Shown one piece after another: positions 47,346 through 57,953 of a DNA stretch of 64,000 nt (its first letter is position 1; each line of letters begins with the position of its first letter). The position numbers and the translations under genes are program-made. Source of the stretch: Prostheceraeus crozeri. Taxonomy: Eukaryota; Platyhelminthes; Polycladida; Euryleptidae. The DNA lies in NCBI GenBank assembly GCA_907163375.1, contig CAJQUW010013620.1, positions 95,001-159,000 on the forward strand, written 5' to 3'. The notes under the pieces are model-generated. The model ran no database searches and had not been told where the DNA came from. It saw only the letters and a list, made by a program, of their open reading frames with translations.

Positions 47346-47800
47346 ATGAATCCAACTGCCTCATTTTATTCACGACACTCCTATGTAAGTGGCGGAGAAC
47401 AAATTTACATCGGCGCTCGCCGCCAACGTGGAGGTAGCATACTTGGTGCACTGAAATCTGTTGTAGCACCTCTCATATCCAATGTCGGAAGATCTTTAAA
47501 ACGAAATGTTTTAAGTAATGCGTTGGCTTTGCTGGTGATGTTGCTAGTGATCTTTCCAGAGGTAGAAGTTTTAAGAGCAGTTTGTTGAATCGTGGGAAGG
47601 AACGCGGTTTAAAAACATTGAATCAGACCTTTGCTGGTGTTACTCAAGGAAAGAAATCGCCTAAACGAATGAATAAAGGAAGAAGGAAACATCGCGGAGC
47701 TGGTAAGGTGCGATCTTCAGTCAAAAGGCATTCACGCAAACGTCGCAGAGGCTCTAATCATTCATCAGGCGCTAAACGACGACGCTGCTATAACTTCTAA
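47346..47800 (+). pseudogene. Polinton basic virion protein, broken
   Basis: The N-terminal part (GARRQRGGSILGALKSVVAP) resembles the Gly-rich amphipathic minor virion proteins that precede the capsid gene in Polintons, and the C-terminal part is extremely basic (KRHSRKRRRG), protamine-like. I take it to be a DNA-condensing or core protein. It is not a single frame in this copy. It lies directly before the major capsid gene on the same strand. Confidence 0.6.
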
Positions 47801-47802
47801 TC

Positions 47803-49080
47803 ATGGAGTGTAAAACTTCCGGTTTTTGTTTGTTTGATCAACAAGTCATACAGACAGATTTTCTTAGTTCAAGTATTGTAGATTATCATCCTCGAACAGC
47901 TGAGAATGCTGGCCCCATTGAATTTGTTATTCCTGGTGGTAGTGATGACTACATAGATGTGAGTTATGCGATGCTTGATTTAAAGTTTAGAATTCGGCAA
48001 GCAGATGGAACTGGTATTGAGGATGCGCATAAAGTAAGACTGAACAATTTCCCATCGACTACATTACTTCGCGATGTTTCTCTAACGATTGGAGAGCAGC
48101 AGGTGGAAGGTGGTCAAAGCGATTATCCCTATAAATCATATTTCAATCATGTATCACAGTTTCATCCAGCAGCACAAAAAAGTCATATGGAAGCAATGGG
48201 ATGGCACAAAGATGAAGCAGGAAAATTTGATGTTGAAACAAACAGTGGCTTTGTAAAGCGATCTGCTATGATTAAAGATAGTAAAGTATGTCAGCTAAAT
48301 GGTCCGCTGAATTTAGACTTCTTTAGACAGTCAAAGTTTCTACTCTGTAATACCAACATGCGACTCAAGCTGACATTGAATAAGCCTGAATTTGCGCTGA
48401 ATGCATTTGGTAAAGTCGACAATTTTAGAATTCATGTGGAAGATATTGCACTTTACATTCGTCGAGTAGTACCGAATCCAAGTGTCATTAGAGGGCATGC
48501 TGAAGGTCTTAACCGCCAAAATGCCATTTGCCCCGTTCTGCATACAAAGCTTCTCACCTTTACAATTCCTAAAGATCAAAAGAGTTTCATGAAAGATGGC
48601 CTCTTTCCATCGGAAGCACCGAAGCTCCTCATGGTGGCAATGGTTGAAAATGATGCATTTAGTGGTAATATAAAGAAGAATCCTTTCAACTTTAAACACA
48701 ATCAGTTAAGTGAAATTGCTTTGCGTGTAAATGGTGTGAGTCATCCTGGTCCACCCTACAAACCAGATTTTGCTGCGGATCAATTTATGCGCAGTTATGT
48801 TGATTTTATGGATGTCTTTGGTTTTTACAATACGGATGACACCAATGGACTCACTATGAAAGAGTTTAAGAGTGGATATACTGTTTATGCATTTGATTTG
48901 ACTGCTGACAGCGATATTAGTGTACCCTATCGTCAAGCGAACGTGCCTCATAATATTCGTTTGGATTTGACGTTCAAAAGAACACTACCTGAGACGATTA
49001 ATGTATTAATTTATGCAGTCTTCGATTCAAACATAGAAATTACAAAGTATCGTGACGTGATTCTTCAGTATAATCGTTAA
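47803..49080 (+). CDS. Polinton major capsid protein (double jelly-roll type)
   Basis: 425 codons from ATG, open throughout. The pattern GPIEFVIPGGSDDYIDVSYAM near residue 45 and the closing DLTFKRTLPETINVLIYAVFD match the protein widely annotated in invertebrate genomes as F54H12.2-like, which is the Polinton major capsid protein. It sits between virion proteins and the maturation protease and shares a TAATG overlap with the latter. As a fossil part it looks whole. Confidence 0.88.
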   Translation: MECKTSGFCLFDQQVIQTDFLSSSIVDYHPRTAENAGPIEFVIPGGSDDYIDVSYAMLDLKFRIRQADGTGIEDAHKVRLNNFPSTTLLRDVSLTIGEQQVEGGQSDYPYKSYFNHVSQFHPAAQKSHMEAMGWHKDEAGKFDVETNSGFVKRSAMIKDSKVCQLNGPLNLDFFRQSKFLLCNTNMRLKLTLNKPEFALNAFGKVDNFRIHVEDIALYIRRVVPNPSVIRGHAEGLNRQNAICPVLHTKLLTFTIPKDQKSFMKDGLFPSEAPKLLMVAMVENDAFSGNIKKNPFNFKHNQLSEIALRVNGVSHPGPPYKPDFAADQFMRSYVDFMDVFGFYNTDDTNGLTMKEFKSGYTVYAFDLTADSDISVPYRQANVPHNIRLDLTFKRTLPETINVLIYAVFDSNIEITKYRDVILQYNR

Positions 49081-49541
49081 TGAGTTGGTTGACTGTTGAC
49101 GATATTAAAAATAAAGTACAGCGTATTGCAGACGAAGCGACGTTGAAAGCTTTCGATAATGTCTATTCGCTCGATACCTTACCATCTGCAGTAAATCACT
49201 ATCCCATCTATATTGTGCTAAACACTCATTCGCAGAATTTAGGCGGTGAGCATTGGAAAGCGATCTTTATTGGAGAAGACCGACGTGGTGAACTATTTGA
49301 CTCTCTCGCTCTACCTCCAAATATACCAACACAGCAGTGGTTGAGAAAACATACGCGTCAATATCAGCGAAATGAACGCATACTACAACATCCACTTTCA
49401 TCAACGTGTGGTGCTTTTGTACTGTACTTCATCTTAAAACGTTTACATGTATCTCGATTTGTATCTGTTATTCAAAACTTTTCATGTAATCCATCCTCTA
49501 ATGAAAAACGTATTTGTGAGTTCTATCATGATTTGAAATAA
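49080..49541 (+). CDS. Polinton maturation protease (adenain-like cysteine protease)
   Basis: 153 codons, beginning within the capsid stop. Catalytic order of the adenain/Ulp1 clan is visible: His in GGEHWKAIFI (about residue 58), acidic residue in GELFDSLAL, and Cys in SSTCGAFVLYF (about residue 118). The family cleaves virion precursor proteins. The frame looks whole. The AATAAA poly(A) signal overlaps the stop codon. Confidence 0.9.
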   Translation: MSWLTVDDIKNKVQRIADEATLKAFDNVYSLDTLPSAVNHYPIYIVLNTHSQNLGGEHWKAIFIGEDRRGELFDSLALPPNIPTQQWLRKHTRQYQRNERILQHPLSSTCGAFVLYFILKRLHVSRFVSVIQNFSCNPSSNEKRICEFYHDLK

Positions 49542-49572
49542 AAACATCATGTTGGAAAAATTGTTTTTTATT
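49537..49572. terminator. Convergent poly(A) signals between two Polinton gene blocks
   Basis: AATAAA on the plus strand at 49537-49542 overlaps the protease stop; AATAAA on the minus strand (plus TTTATT, 49567-49572) overlaps the stop of the TBP-like gene. Only about 30 bp separates two converging units, a virus-like economy. Confidence 0.7.
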
Positions 49573-50105
49573 TTACAATCCGCTGGGTACGTGCATACTC
49601 GATGAGATAGTCTAGGATCACATTTGCTTGTACATGAGATTTTAGTCCAGTAATGATCACTTTACTATTATGAAAGATTGCAACATGCACAGGTAACCAA
49701 CAACTAATGAGAGCTGCAGGAAAAAGTTCGGGTTCATAACACAAACTATAACTGCTGATACGAATCTTCAAAAATGATACACTGTCACTCAATTGAGTAG
49801 AGATCACCATATTGTCCACAGTCAGATTCGACATCACACACCTCCCCCTCTTCCATATCCGACGTAGAAGTCTCTGTAGCTCTAAGCGCATTGACTGCGC
49901 CGATGAATGAGAAAGGGCGCCGAGAATCTGTACAGTTCCATTTGGGAAGAGTTGAAGATTCCGTGAATTGTTCATCTTCACCACTAACATTTGAGGTCGA
50001 CCCGGGTAATACTTGCTGTTTGGAAGCTGTTGGTGTAGTGTTGTGAGATCGATTTTGGTGTAGAGTCTGAAGCGAAGGGAGAATGTTGACGATGGTTTAG
50101 CGATG
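49568..50105 (-). CDS. TBP-like protein encoded by the Polinton
   Basis: The minus-strand frame, open from about 50110, carries two TBP-type repeats. Repeat 1: TFSLRFRLYTKIDLTTLHQQ, then NSKYYPGRPQ (TBP: NPKRF), then LQLFPNGTVQILGA (TBP: ALIFSSGKMVCTGA). Repeat 2: VDNMVISTQLSD, then YSLCYEPELFPAALI (TBP: SSYEPELFPGLIY), then VAIFHNSKVIITGLK (TBP: LLIFVSGKVVLTGAK). The order and spacing of the saddle-shaped TBP core are preserved, though the DNA-contacting positions diverge. The first ATG in the frame lies within repeat 1 (49990), so the true start is unclear. Likely role: redirecting RNA polymerase II to the element's own promoters. Confidence 0.75.
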
Positions 50106-50106
50106 A

Positions 50107-50435
50107 CGCTTCATGATGAAAAAATGAGTAAATTGAGCGATGTACCTTCCTCTTATACTTTCCCAACTACCTTAATGAAATGTGAAGTTAGTATGAAGTT
50201 GGGAATGATAGAGTTGAATTCGCCGATTGTTGACGCGCAACCAGATGCGATTTCCAATACGTGAATGTCTTTTCATATAAAAGTATTTCAAATCCTTCAT
50301 GATATGATGTAGAGATTGAAAATGACGATAAGATAAAGCAAACTCTCTTCCCACATTCCCAGTTGAATCTTTGAAATAGACGTTTCGATCATGATCCGTT
50401 TCAATACGTTGTAGGGAATCTAATTTCCAACTCAT
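50107..50435 (-). pseudogene. PC4-like protein, copy B (Polinton), broken
   Basis: Paralogue of the gene at 50458-50826: WKLDSLQRIETDHDRNVYFK, REFALSYRHFQSLHHIM, RIGNRIWLRVNNRRIQLYHS and a KYKRKVHRSIYSFF end line up with the same blocks there. The REFALSYRHFQSL block resembles the KGISLNPEQWSQL block of PC4. It appears interrupted, and its end overlaps the start of the TBP-like frame. Confidence 0.5.
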
Positions 50436-50457
50436 GGTGCGTGGTAGTCATGTCTGA

Positions 50458-50826
50458 TTAAGATTTGCATAGTAGGGTGATGAACTCACGACGAATAAAT
50501 GTCATGATGGAGCGATGTATGTATCTTCTATACTTCTCCCAATTGTATTTGCGAAATGAGAAACAGTTTGCGGAATGAGAATGGCAGATTTGAATTTCAT
50601 TTCTGTAATGTTGAAGCCAAACTTGATCACCCAAGGAGATGAATCTTAATGTTTCAAAATATTCCAAATCCCTCATGATATCATTGAGGTTGACAAATTG
50701 TCGCCATGTTAATGTAATACCTCTTGCAGTATGACCATGAGAATTTTTGAAATGCATGTTTCCATTACGATCAACTCTGATATATTGTAGAGAGTCCAAA
50801 ATCCAAGTCTTCATGATGTTATGCAA
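50458..50826 (-). CDS. PC4-like protein, copy A (Polinton)
   Basis: 122 codons, open from ATG. YIRVDRNGNMHFK followed by ARGITLTWRQFVNLNDIM resembles the strand-strand-helix core of transcriptional coactivator PC4/p15 (YVSVRDFKGKVLIDI ... GRKGISLNPEQWSQL), and LGDQVWLQHYRNEIQICHS looks like a second, weaker set of strands. PC4 binds single-stranded DNA and stimulates RNA polymerase II initiation. It lies head to tail with copy B and the TBP-like gene. Remote similarity only; a fold search is needed to be sure. Confidence 0.5.
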   Translation of the reverse strand: MHNIMKTWILDSLQYIRVDRNGNMHFKNSHGHTARGITLTWRQFVNLNDIMRDLEYFETLRFISLGDQVWLQHYRNEIQICHSHSANCFSFRKYNWEKYRRYIHRSIMTFIRREFITLLCKS

Positions 50827-50849
50827 AGCTGCAGATCACCAATATAAAA

Positions 50850-52247
50850 ATGTCGTTTTATCATATTTTGCTTAGCAATGCGGCAACAGAGAGATTTGGT
50901 AATAATCGAGACGCAGTCTTTTCTACACCCATTGATCATACACAACAGCTAAATGGAAAGTGGGAAGTGGGTGTCACTCAACTTGTTCACAGTAACTGTG
51001 TCTATACTTTTGATCATGAGGTGATGACTATTAATATGAGACGCACAGCTGCTTACCAATGTGAAAAGGGCTGCCGAGTATACATTCCACAATGGCCGAA
51101 GAAAGATCTTCTATCACGTCAGAAATTCGTTTATGATTTCCTGAATAAAGCGTGTAAACATATTGTCCAATTTACTCCACACAATGATGATCATAATTAT
51201 GTACATCTTGTAGTTGAGAAAGATTGGATTGTTGGTTTAAGTCCAAGTTTAAGAAATGATTTAGGTTACCTCGCTAGCGCCTTAACAAGCTATGATAATT
51301 ATAACGTTAATTACCATCCAAGTGGTCATAAACAGTTAATATATTGAGAGGAAGCTTATTATGTAGATCTTATTCCAAGAAATGAGAAGACGTTGGTGAA
51401 GAAGATTGTGATTAAGCCAAGAAAGACAAACATGACTCCTGAAACATTAGTGAAGAAATTTAATTATCTCCTTCGAGTTGATGGTAAACAAGTGGCAACA
51501 TTGACTTATATCAAATCATCTAATCATATTGCAATAAGTAAATTAAATGATGATGATCTAGTATTAGTTTGTTCAAAAGATTTTCATCAGTTCTTACGAC
51601 ATCATTCTGCAGCTGTTCATGGAAAATTTGATATGCAACATTTGCCATGTGAAAGGTCAAGTCAATTTGATACAGAATGGACCGTATCTTTATACAGAAA
51701 GCGTATAGAGCCTTTACGTGGTATCTTACATGAAACAAGAGTGTTGATGCCTCGCATTATTACTTCAGTTAAATTGGTTGTAGATTATTTAAATGAAGTG
51801 ATTAATGAGCAACATATTTCATTTTCTGAAAAAGAATGTGCTTTGTCTCTCACTATAAGTGGAAAAGGTATTGAACTAATTATGGATAAAACTCTAATGG
51901 AAATTTTGGGTTTTGATCAAAATATCTTTAAAAGTGGTACTGTAACTAAAGCTAGCGCAGACATGTCGCTATCGCGTCGTATTAACTATTTTCAGATATA
52001 TTCCAATATTGGTGGAGATGTACGTGTGGGAGATGTTGAAGCTCCATTGCTAGCAATGATACCATACCAGCCAAAAAGCTGCAGCATTTTATCTGAGCAT
52101 ACTTTCAAGAAAGTGCATTATACAAAGCTGAAATCAAACTACATCCCACAAATTGATATTGCAATTTATGACGATGGTGGTGCGTTGATTCCTTTTCAAA
52201 AAGATGCTGTAACAAGTATCACACTCCATTTCCGAATGAAGAGTTAA
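50850..52247 (+). pseudogene. Polinton probable virion-associated protein, paralogue 1, broken
   Basis: Starts with YHILLSNAATERFGNNRDAV and LNGKWEVGVTQL, a module repeated at 52257 (LPSNASMNKFPNNKPSD ... LEGEWEVGVSSI) and common at the N-terminus of Polinton proteins of the late block. The rest contains long beta-rich segments. Function is not established; a minor capsid or fibre-like role is a guess from position. It does not form one open frame in this copy. The ATG lies only 24 bp from the start of the divergent PC4-like gene. Confidence 0.5.
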
Positions 52248-52256
52248 TGCAAAAGT

Positions 52257-53760
52257 ATGCTAATATATTTTTCCAATGTGATTAGTATGGAAAGTGAAAA
52301 TAGAGATTCGTTTCTAATTTACTTACCCAGTAATGCTTCTATGAATAAATTTCCTAATAATAAACCATCAGACTATCGAGTAGAATTACATCGCTCACTA
52401 CATCTAGAAGGTGAATGGGAAGTAGGTGTTTCCAGCATTTGCTATGATAGCAATATTCAGAATGTGAATGATTTGGAAGAAATGATATTGACTCCTCGCA
52501 CCCATGATGGAATAACGATGAATAATGCATTCCAGTTCCCATGCAATTTAACGTCAGATGGAAAGTGGAACTATGAATGGATTCAGATAAAATCAGATTA
52601 TTATGGTCCATTTGGGAATGAGAAAATTATTAAGGCGTTCAATAGTGGTAATACTTCCATCATGAAGAATAAGGATCAGAAAGTTTATGAGTTTACTATC
52701 CATCATTGGAGTGGGACAGTTCCTTCGCTTTCATTATTTTACTAAAGGTCTTACACTGAGGTTGGATAATGAATTCTATCCACATCTCGGTTTTGGCCAT
52801 GGACTACATCTAACGTCAATTGCTACTGCAAATGTTAAAAAAGTTTATTCAAATCGAATCAACAAATTTCATTATAAATTTAAAATATTTGATGAAGATG
52901 TTGTAGAATGCGAAGAACGCATCATTTTGAAAAAGCGTGGTGTTCAACCTTTATCACTTATTGAGTTAGTAAAACGATGGAATGAGACTGTGGGTAAGAA
53001 GCATGGAGAGAAAATTATGGCGAACAAAAATAAGTTGGTTATTCAGAAATATAATGACAAACTTACAGTTTATTTCTCTCCAACCTTGCGTCATTTTGTA
53101 GGACATCATACACCTATTATTGGAAGCGGTTCGGTTTATGCTTCTCATGAATATCACACTAAAACTGATTCAGTTAATGATGAATGGTGGGTGGACATCT
53201 ATGGTGATCGCATCAAGAAAATTTACCAGTCTTATCAAAAATCTAAAGTTGCTATCAATATAATGCCGCTTCTATATCATACAGTTGAAAGCTTCATTCA
53301 TGTAGTAAATCCTTATATACAACAGAAGTTGAAGCATGTGATGAAAAGTAAATATGATGTAAAGACACACCACATTTCGTTTTCAATTGAAATGCAACGC
53401 GTTGTTCTGAAACTGGGTGATGATAAAAATTTGATAAAACTCTTTGATTTTTCAATGCTACAAAATATGTTTACTGCTGCGCATACGATTGGTATAGAAA
53501 CAACAATGACACTTGATAAACATGAACAACACCTTTACATTCAAAGTGATTTGATTCTACCTATTTCTGTTGGCGAGGAAAAAGAGCACATTTTACGTGA
53601 TTTCATTCATGATAAGGATGCTTTATATGGAATAGTCGAGAAGATGTTTCAACCTATTTTCTACCATCCTGTTATCAAACAAACAATACCCTCTATTTCT
53701 ATCAAAATTACAAATGGTCTACATGAGTACATCCATGCAAAGATACTAAATCCCTCATAA
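52257..53760 (+). pseudogene. Polinton probable virion-associated protein, paralogue 2, broken
   Basis: Tandem relative of the previous gene, longer, with the same opening module and a similar internal order (a QSYQKSKVAINIMPLLYHTV segment parallels LHETRVLMPRIITSVKLVVD). It is interrupted. An AATAAA at 53809-53814 follows the end and would serve the whole plus-strand block. Confidence 0.5.
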
Positions 53761-53808
53761 CTTTAGTGTTTCGTAAAACAAAGTGAAGTCATTGTAAAAT
53801 TTTACTGA

Positions 53809-53814
53809 AATAAA
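53809..53814 (+). terminator. Poly(A) signal after the right-hand late genes
   Basis: AATAAA about 50 bp after the last plus-strand stop and 160 bp before the converging end of the polymerase gene. Confidence 0.55.
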
Positions 53815-53973
53815 AATACATGATAAAAATGTGCTTTTTACATTTCAAGCGGGGTAAGTCTTTACACAGGGGACTGTAGGGAACTTTTTACAAGGAAATA
53901 CAATCTCATGCAACACATAAAACAACCATGTATATCTACAAAAAGCAACATCAAAATACTGAGTTAAAGTTGA

Positions 53974-56900
53974 TTATGTCAATACATCTCCTGAATGTGG
54001 TAGCGTCAGTTTTATTCTTTTGGGTGGAGGTATGTTTGTGTCAGGATGTCCATGTGGAAGAGATGTGTTATCTCCTATCCAACACCTCTTATCCTCCCAT
54101 GCTGAAAGCGCTCGTTTCTTGAACGTGTTCGTTTTCACAGTATGAATTTGAGATTTTAAGATTGTCATATTGACAAACGTTATAGTTTTATTTTTATAGG
54201 CCTTCTTATAGGACCGATGTTTCATTTTGTGAACAATGGATTTTGATATACCTTTAGCACGCTTGATGCTATCTGCACATTCTTTTAATTTCATGGAATA
54301 CATTTTAAGACGGAGGAGAATCATTTCATCTATTTCCTTTCCTGCTGTTTCATCCTTAAAACAACCAAGTTTGGCTTTATTCTGTATGGAATAGAGTGGA
54401 TGAGTAGGATTGTAGTTAGATGTGTCGAAATATTTTTCTAATGACTTAGCTACTTCATTAAAATTTAAATCTTTTTGAGTGGTAATTCCTAAAAAGAAAC
54501 TGTCTGTATCACCACCCAGCAAGCGAACCTCTTTTACAAGAGGGCACGGTTTTAATATTTTGTAGAAGAGTTGATACATTTCAAGCTTGGAATAATCTAA
54601 AACGGCTTGCCCAATATAGATGGGTTTGCACAACTCAACTTCTGACTTTATCATTTTAACACCTACAAGATCCTCATCGATAATGTCTCTATCAATGAAA
54701 AGAGGTGATGAGGTCAATTTGTGATATTTTTGTTCATCAACGACTAGTTTGTAGTTCATACGTTTTCTAACATCCTCCATGGTCTTTCCGAAAAGACTGT
54801 TATTCTTATATTTATAAAAATCCTTTTCAAAATTATTTTGGGCTAGTGCACGTTTTTGACTGTTACTATCCATGTGGGGTTTGAGGAAGGCTTTCTGTCT
54901 AAATTTGATGATGCGGTGAACTGACTTTAGAAGCATGCCCATTTCTAAATAAAATTTTAGTATGTAGAAGTGCAAGAGATAATTTTTCTTATCATGTTGG
55001 GTGAGTAAAAGTTTGCGGCATGGTTTATACCTTGGCTGTCCACACTCAGTTAAGTTATCATGAAATTGTGACATGAATGGTGAAAACATATCTTCAGTCA
55101 CTTCACCAGATTCAGGTGCGAGTGGGAAATCAGCAGTTTTATTTTTGATGCTATTTGGATAAATCAAATCCACTTAAAAATAATATCCCCAATCACCTTC
55201 ATCTGGAATCTTCAGTATGTTTGAAGGGTTGGAGTAATACTCAAGCTCATCTTGTTTTAACCAACTAAACTCGGAATGAGGTAGTGGTTTAGACAGTGAA
55301 CTGCCATATAAATTATTTTGGTCATAGTACTTTAGGTGGATATGATCATCACCTACTGTTTCAGATTTTATATGATGTTTACTTACAAATGTGAGACCAC
55401 CGCGTATTCCACGGTCAAATATGTTATACATCTCGGGGTCTTGTAAGAGATGAATGGTCTCACCAGTCATTTTAAAGGCTGATTTAAAGGACATGGCTGG
55501 TAGACTGACAAAGTGGACAGGATCTAATTAGTCTTCTTCTAATGCCACTAGTCGAAATTCCTGAAAGACATCAGCCAGCAAAATGACATCTAATTCTAAG
55601 TAAGCGATCATATAATCGCCAAACGTTTTACAATCAAATTTTATCCATGCCTCTTGAGCATGTTCATAATCTTCTACTGGACAATCTTGACCCGTCAAAT
55701 CGTTTTGGAATTTGTCAATGGAAGGAAGGGTTGCTTCATTCAGTTTAGACATTGAGCTAAAATACGCATAGGGAAAGACTCCTTTGCGAGTGATTATCTC
55801 ATCAGTTAAGTTTGGATAGTGTTTCTTCAAAGTTTGACTATGGGGAAGAAACTTGAGATAACGAACGAGAGAAGCTAGTGACGCTGACATGAATTGGAAT
55901 GAATCTAAAAATTTTATTTCGAAGTAGACTGTCTTATTTTCTTTAGTTTTATCTACTGGTACTTTTGCTGTCATTGCCATGAATTTTTCTCTCGTTTGCG
56001 CTATTATATTAAACTGCCACGATTTCATCTGGCTCAACCCTCCTTTTATGAGCATATGACTATCATAGCCCTTAAAGTTATGAAAAATGACGGGCAGTAC
56101 ACGACGTCTCAACCTAAGTGAAAAGTTACATTTGGAGCAGAGTGCGTTTCTAAATTTACCAGTGATGTCATCATGATCACGCACTTTCTTCATTTTATCG
56201 TCATCAAACGTTTTATGACATTTAGGGCACGATGTGCAACTTTCAAATTTTTGTTTGTCTTCATCTGACATATGTAGTGACTTACGCTGCAATTGGGAAT
56301 CATATGATTGCTGAAATTTGGAAGCTTTATCGAGAAATTCTAGAAATTTTAAAATGCAATTTTCACCTTGCCAAGCCAAGTATGCATTTTGTCTTGCCTA
56401 TTCCTAAAGTGGTCATGCCATACTTCATAGCAGGATATGGCTGCTGGCTTGTGGATGATATCATCAATGTAGCATTCTATGTCTGCGTAAATGACACGCA
56501 GGGGACTTAATTCGTCACCATTATCCCTATGTGAAAATATTTTATCTTTGGGCATGCGTTCCATTTGTAATTTACATCGCTTGCACCATTCATAATGAGA
56601 TTCAAATTTATGTTTACTCCAAAAGGAGCGGATGCAGCGGTCGCATACAAAATGTTCACCACTTTTAGAGCGCCCTACGTGTGTGTACAAGCGAGAGATT
56701 TTGGGAATACCACAGTAGTGCCATTCCTCGCTATCATCTTGTTTTACTAATAAGAGGTTGACTACACATTCATAACAAGTTGAACGTGAATTATAGCGAA
56801 CACCCTTCAACCCCTTCTCCCACACGTGAACGACAATTTCAATCTTATTATGTTTTTCGAACGTTTCTACATCTTTGATTTTCATGTTGTTACTATCACA

Positions 56901-57431
56901 TCCTTCAAAGACTAGTTCATCCTCCCACTGTCTATAGCTATAGGTATGATTTCGATTCGCGTTGATTTCATTATAGTGAAGGATGGATAGGACTGCATAT
57001 TTGAAACACTGCGATTTACAATCGACATTGATGACAGCTTTCTTATTATACAACGTTTTTGGTAGTTTAAATGTGCCTCGAGCTGCATGACCTTCTAATA
57101 GGGAAATTTCGAACATGGCTGAGTCCACGCCATCAAAAATGAGAGCGCTGTCGCGTTGATTGAGTTTATCTACATTTGATTTTAAACATTGAATATGGAA
57201 ATTTAGCCAAGACTCGCAGTCTACAACTTCGGTTGCGGAAGAGGAAGGAACATGAAACTGTATTCTCTCCGTCACTTGACCAGTTTGAAAATCTATTTTA
57301 ATATATTTTAGTTTGAGGTAGATGAGCGCCTTCATTCTAAAATTGTCTGAATTGTTGAAGAGCGCTTCGATAATGTTAGAATTTTGAAGGAGCCACTCAG
57401 GAAAATCTACTATTTGAGTATTGGACTCCAT
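53974..57431 (-). pseudogene. Polinton protein-primed DNA polymerase B, broken
   Basis: From N- to C-terminus: a domain shared with the small gene at 43681; a segment with DCKSQCFKYAVLSILHY and later EEWHYCGIPKISRL that resembles a cysteine-protease (OTU/Ulp-like) arrangement; a zinc-finger stretch (HFVCDRCIRSFWSKHKFESH); exonuclease motifs VIYADIECY, FHNFKGYDSHML and YLELDVILLADVF; polymerase motifs YDQNNLYG (A), NNSLFGKTMED (B), GGDTDSFF (C) and LRLKMYS (KxY). All family motifs are recognisable, but the gene has a few breaks. Protein-primed polymerases of this kind replicate the element from its terminal repeats. Confidence 0.92.
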
Positions 57432-57569
57432 GCAGTAGTCGCGTGCTAAATGACTATGGGAAACGTTAATGAGGGAGATTGTAGAGGTACCGTTGGTGTA
57501 GTGATCATTTGCATGCGTGTGTTGAAGTCTGTGCGAAGATCGCTGAAAGTGGCTATCGAAAGAAAGAGG

Positions 57570-57953
57570 TCACAAATCACAAGGAAAGGAGATGTCATCG
57601 TCAGAATCAACTTCACCTCCGGAGATTGATGCCACTTTGCGTTGACACACACGTTGTTTGATGTGTCGAAGGAGACTGTGCTTCCTTGTAAACATATGTC
57701 CGCAGTCGGCACATTCCCACTCGTTGCCTTGCCGCGAGAGTCCTGAGCTGGAACTCACATCACCTGAAAGAGAAATAATTCTTTCATCTCTGTTCAAGCC
57801 TCAGTGTAGTGTTACAACCTACCTTGACTCAATAACTCTAAACTTTCCTCGAGAAGAGAGGGCGTTGGTGATGAAGTTGATGCCTGAAATTGAGGAAGAT
57901 GCTATTAGCCACACGTTTGAGGGAGATGAGAGAGGAAATCTTCAACTTACCAT
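57570..57953 (-). CDS. Small C2HC zinc-finger protein, spliced (Polinton)
   Basis: Predicted exons on the minus strand: the ATG alone (57951-57953) followed by GTAAGT, a 67-bp intron, a 61-bp exon (57823-57883) between cctcaatttcAG and GTAGGT, a 59-bp intron, and a last exon (57570-57763). The joined frame is exactly 85 codons and starts MASTSSPTPSLLEESLELL; the finger CADCGHMFTRKHSLLRHIK plus a later Cys is in the last exon, followed by an acidic end. It lies directly upstream of the polymerase on the same strand. Likely a DNA- or RNA-binding regulator. Confidence 0.65.
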
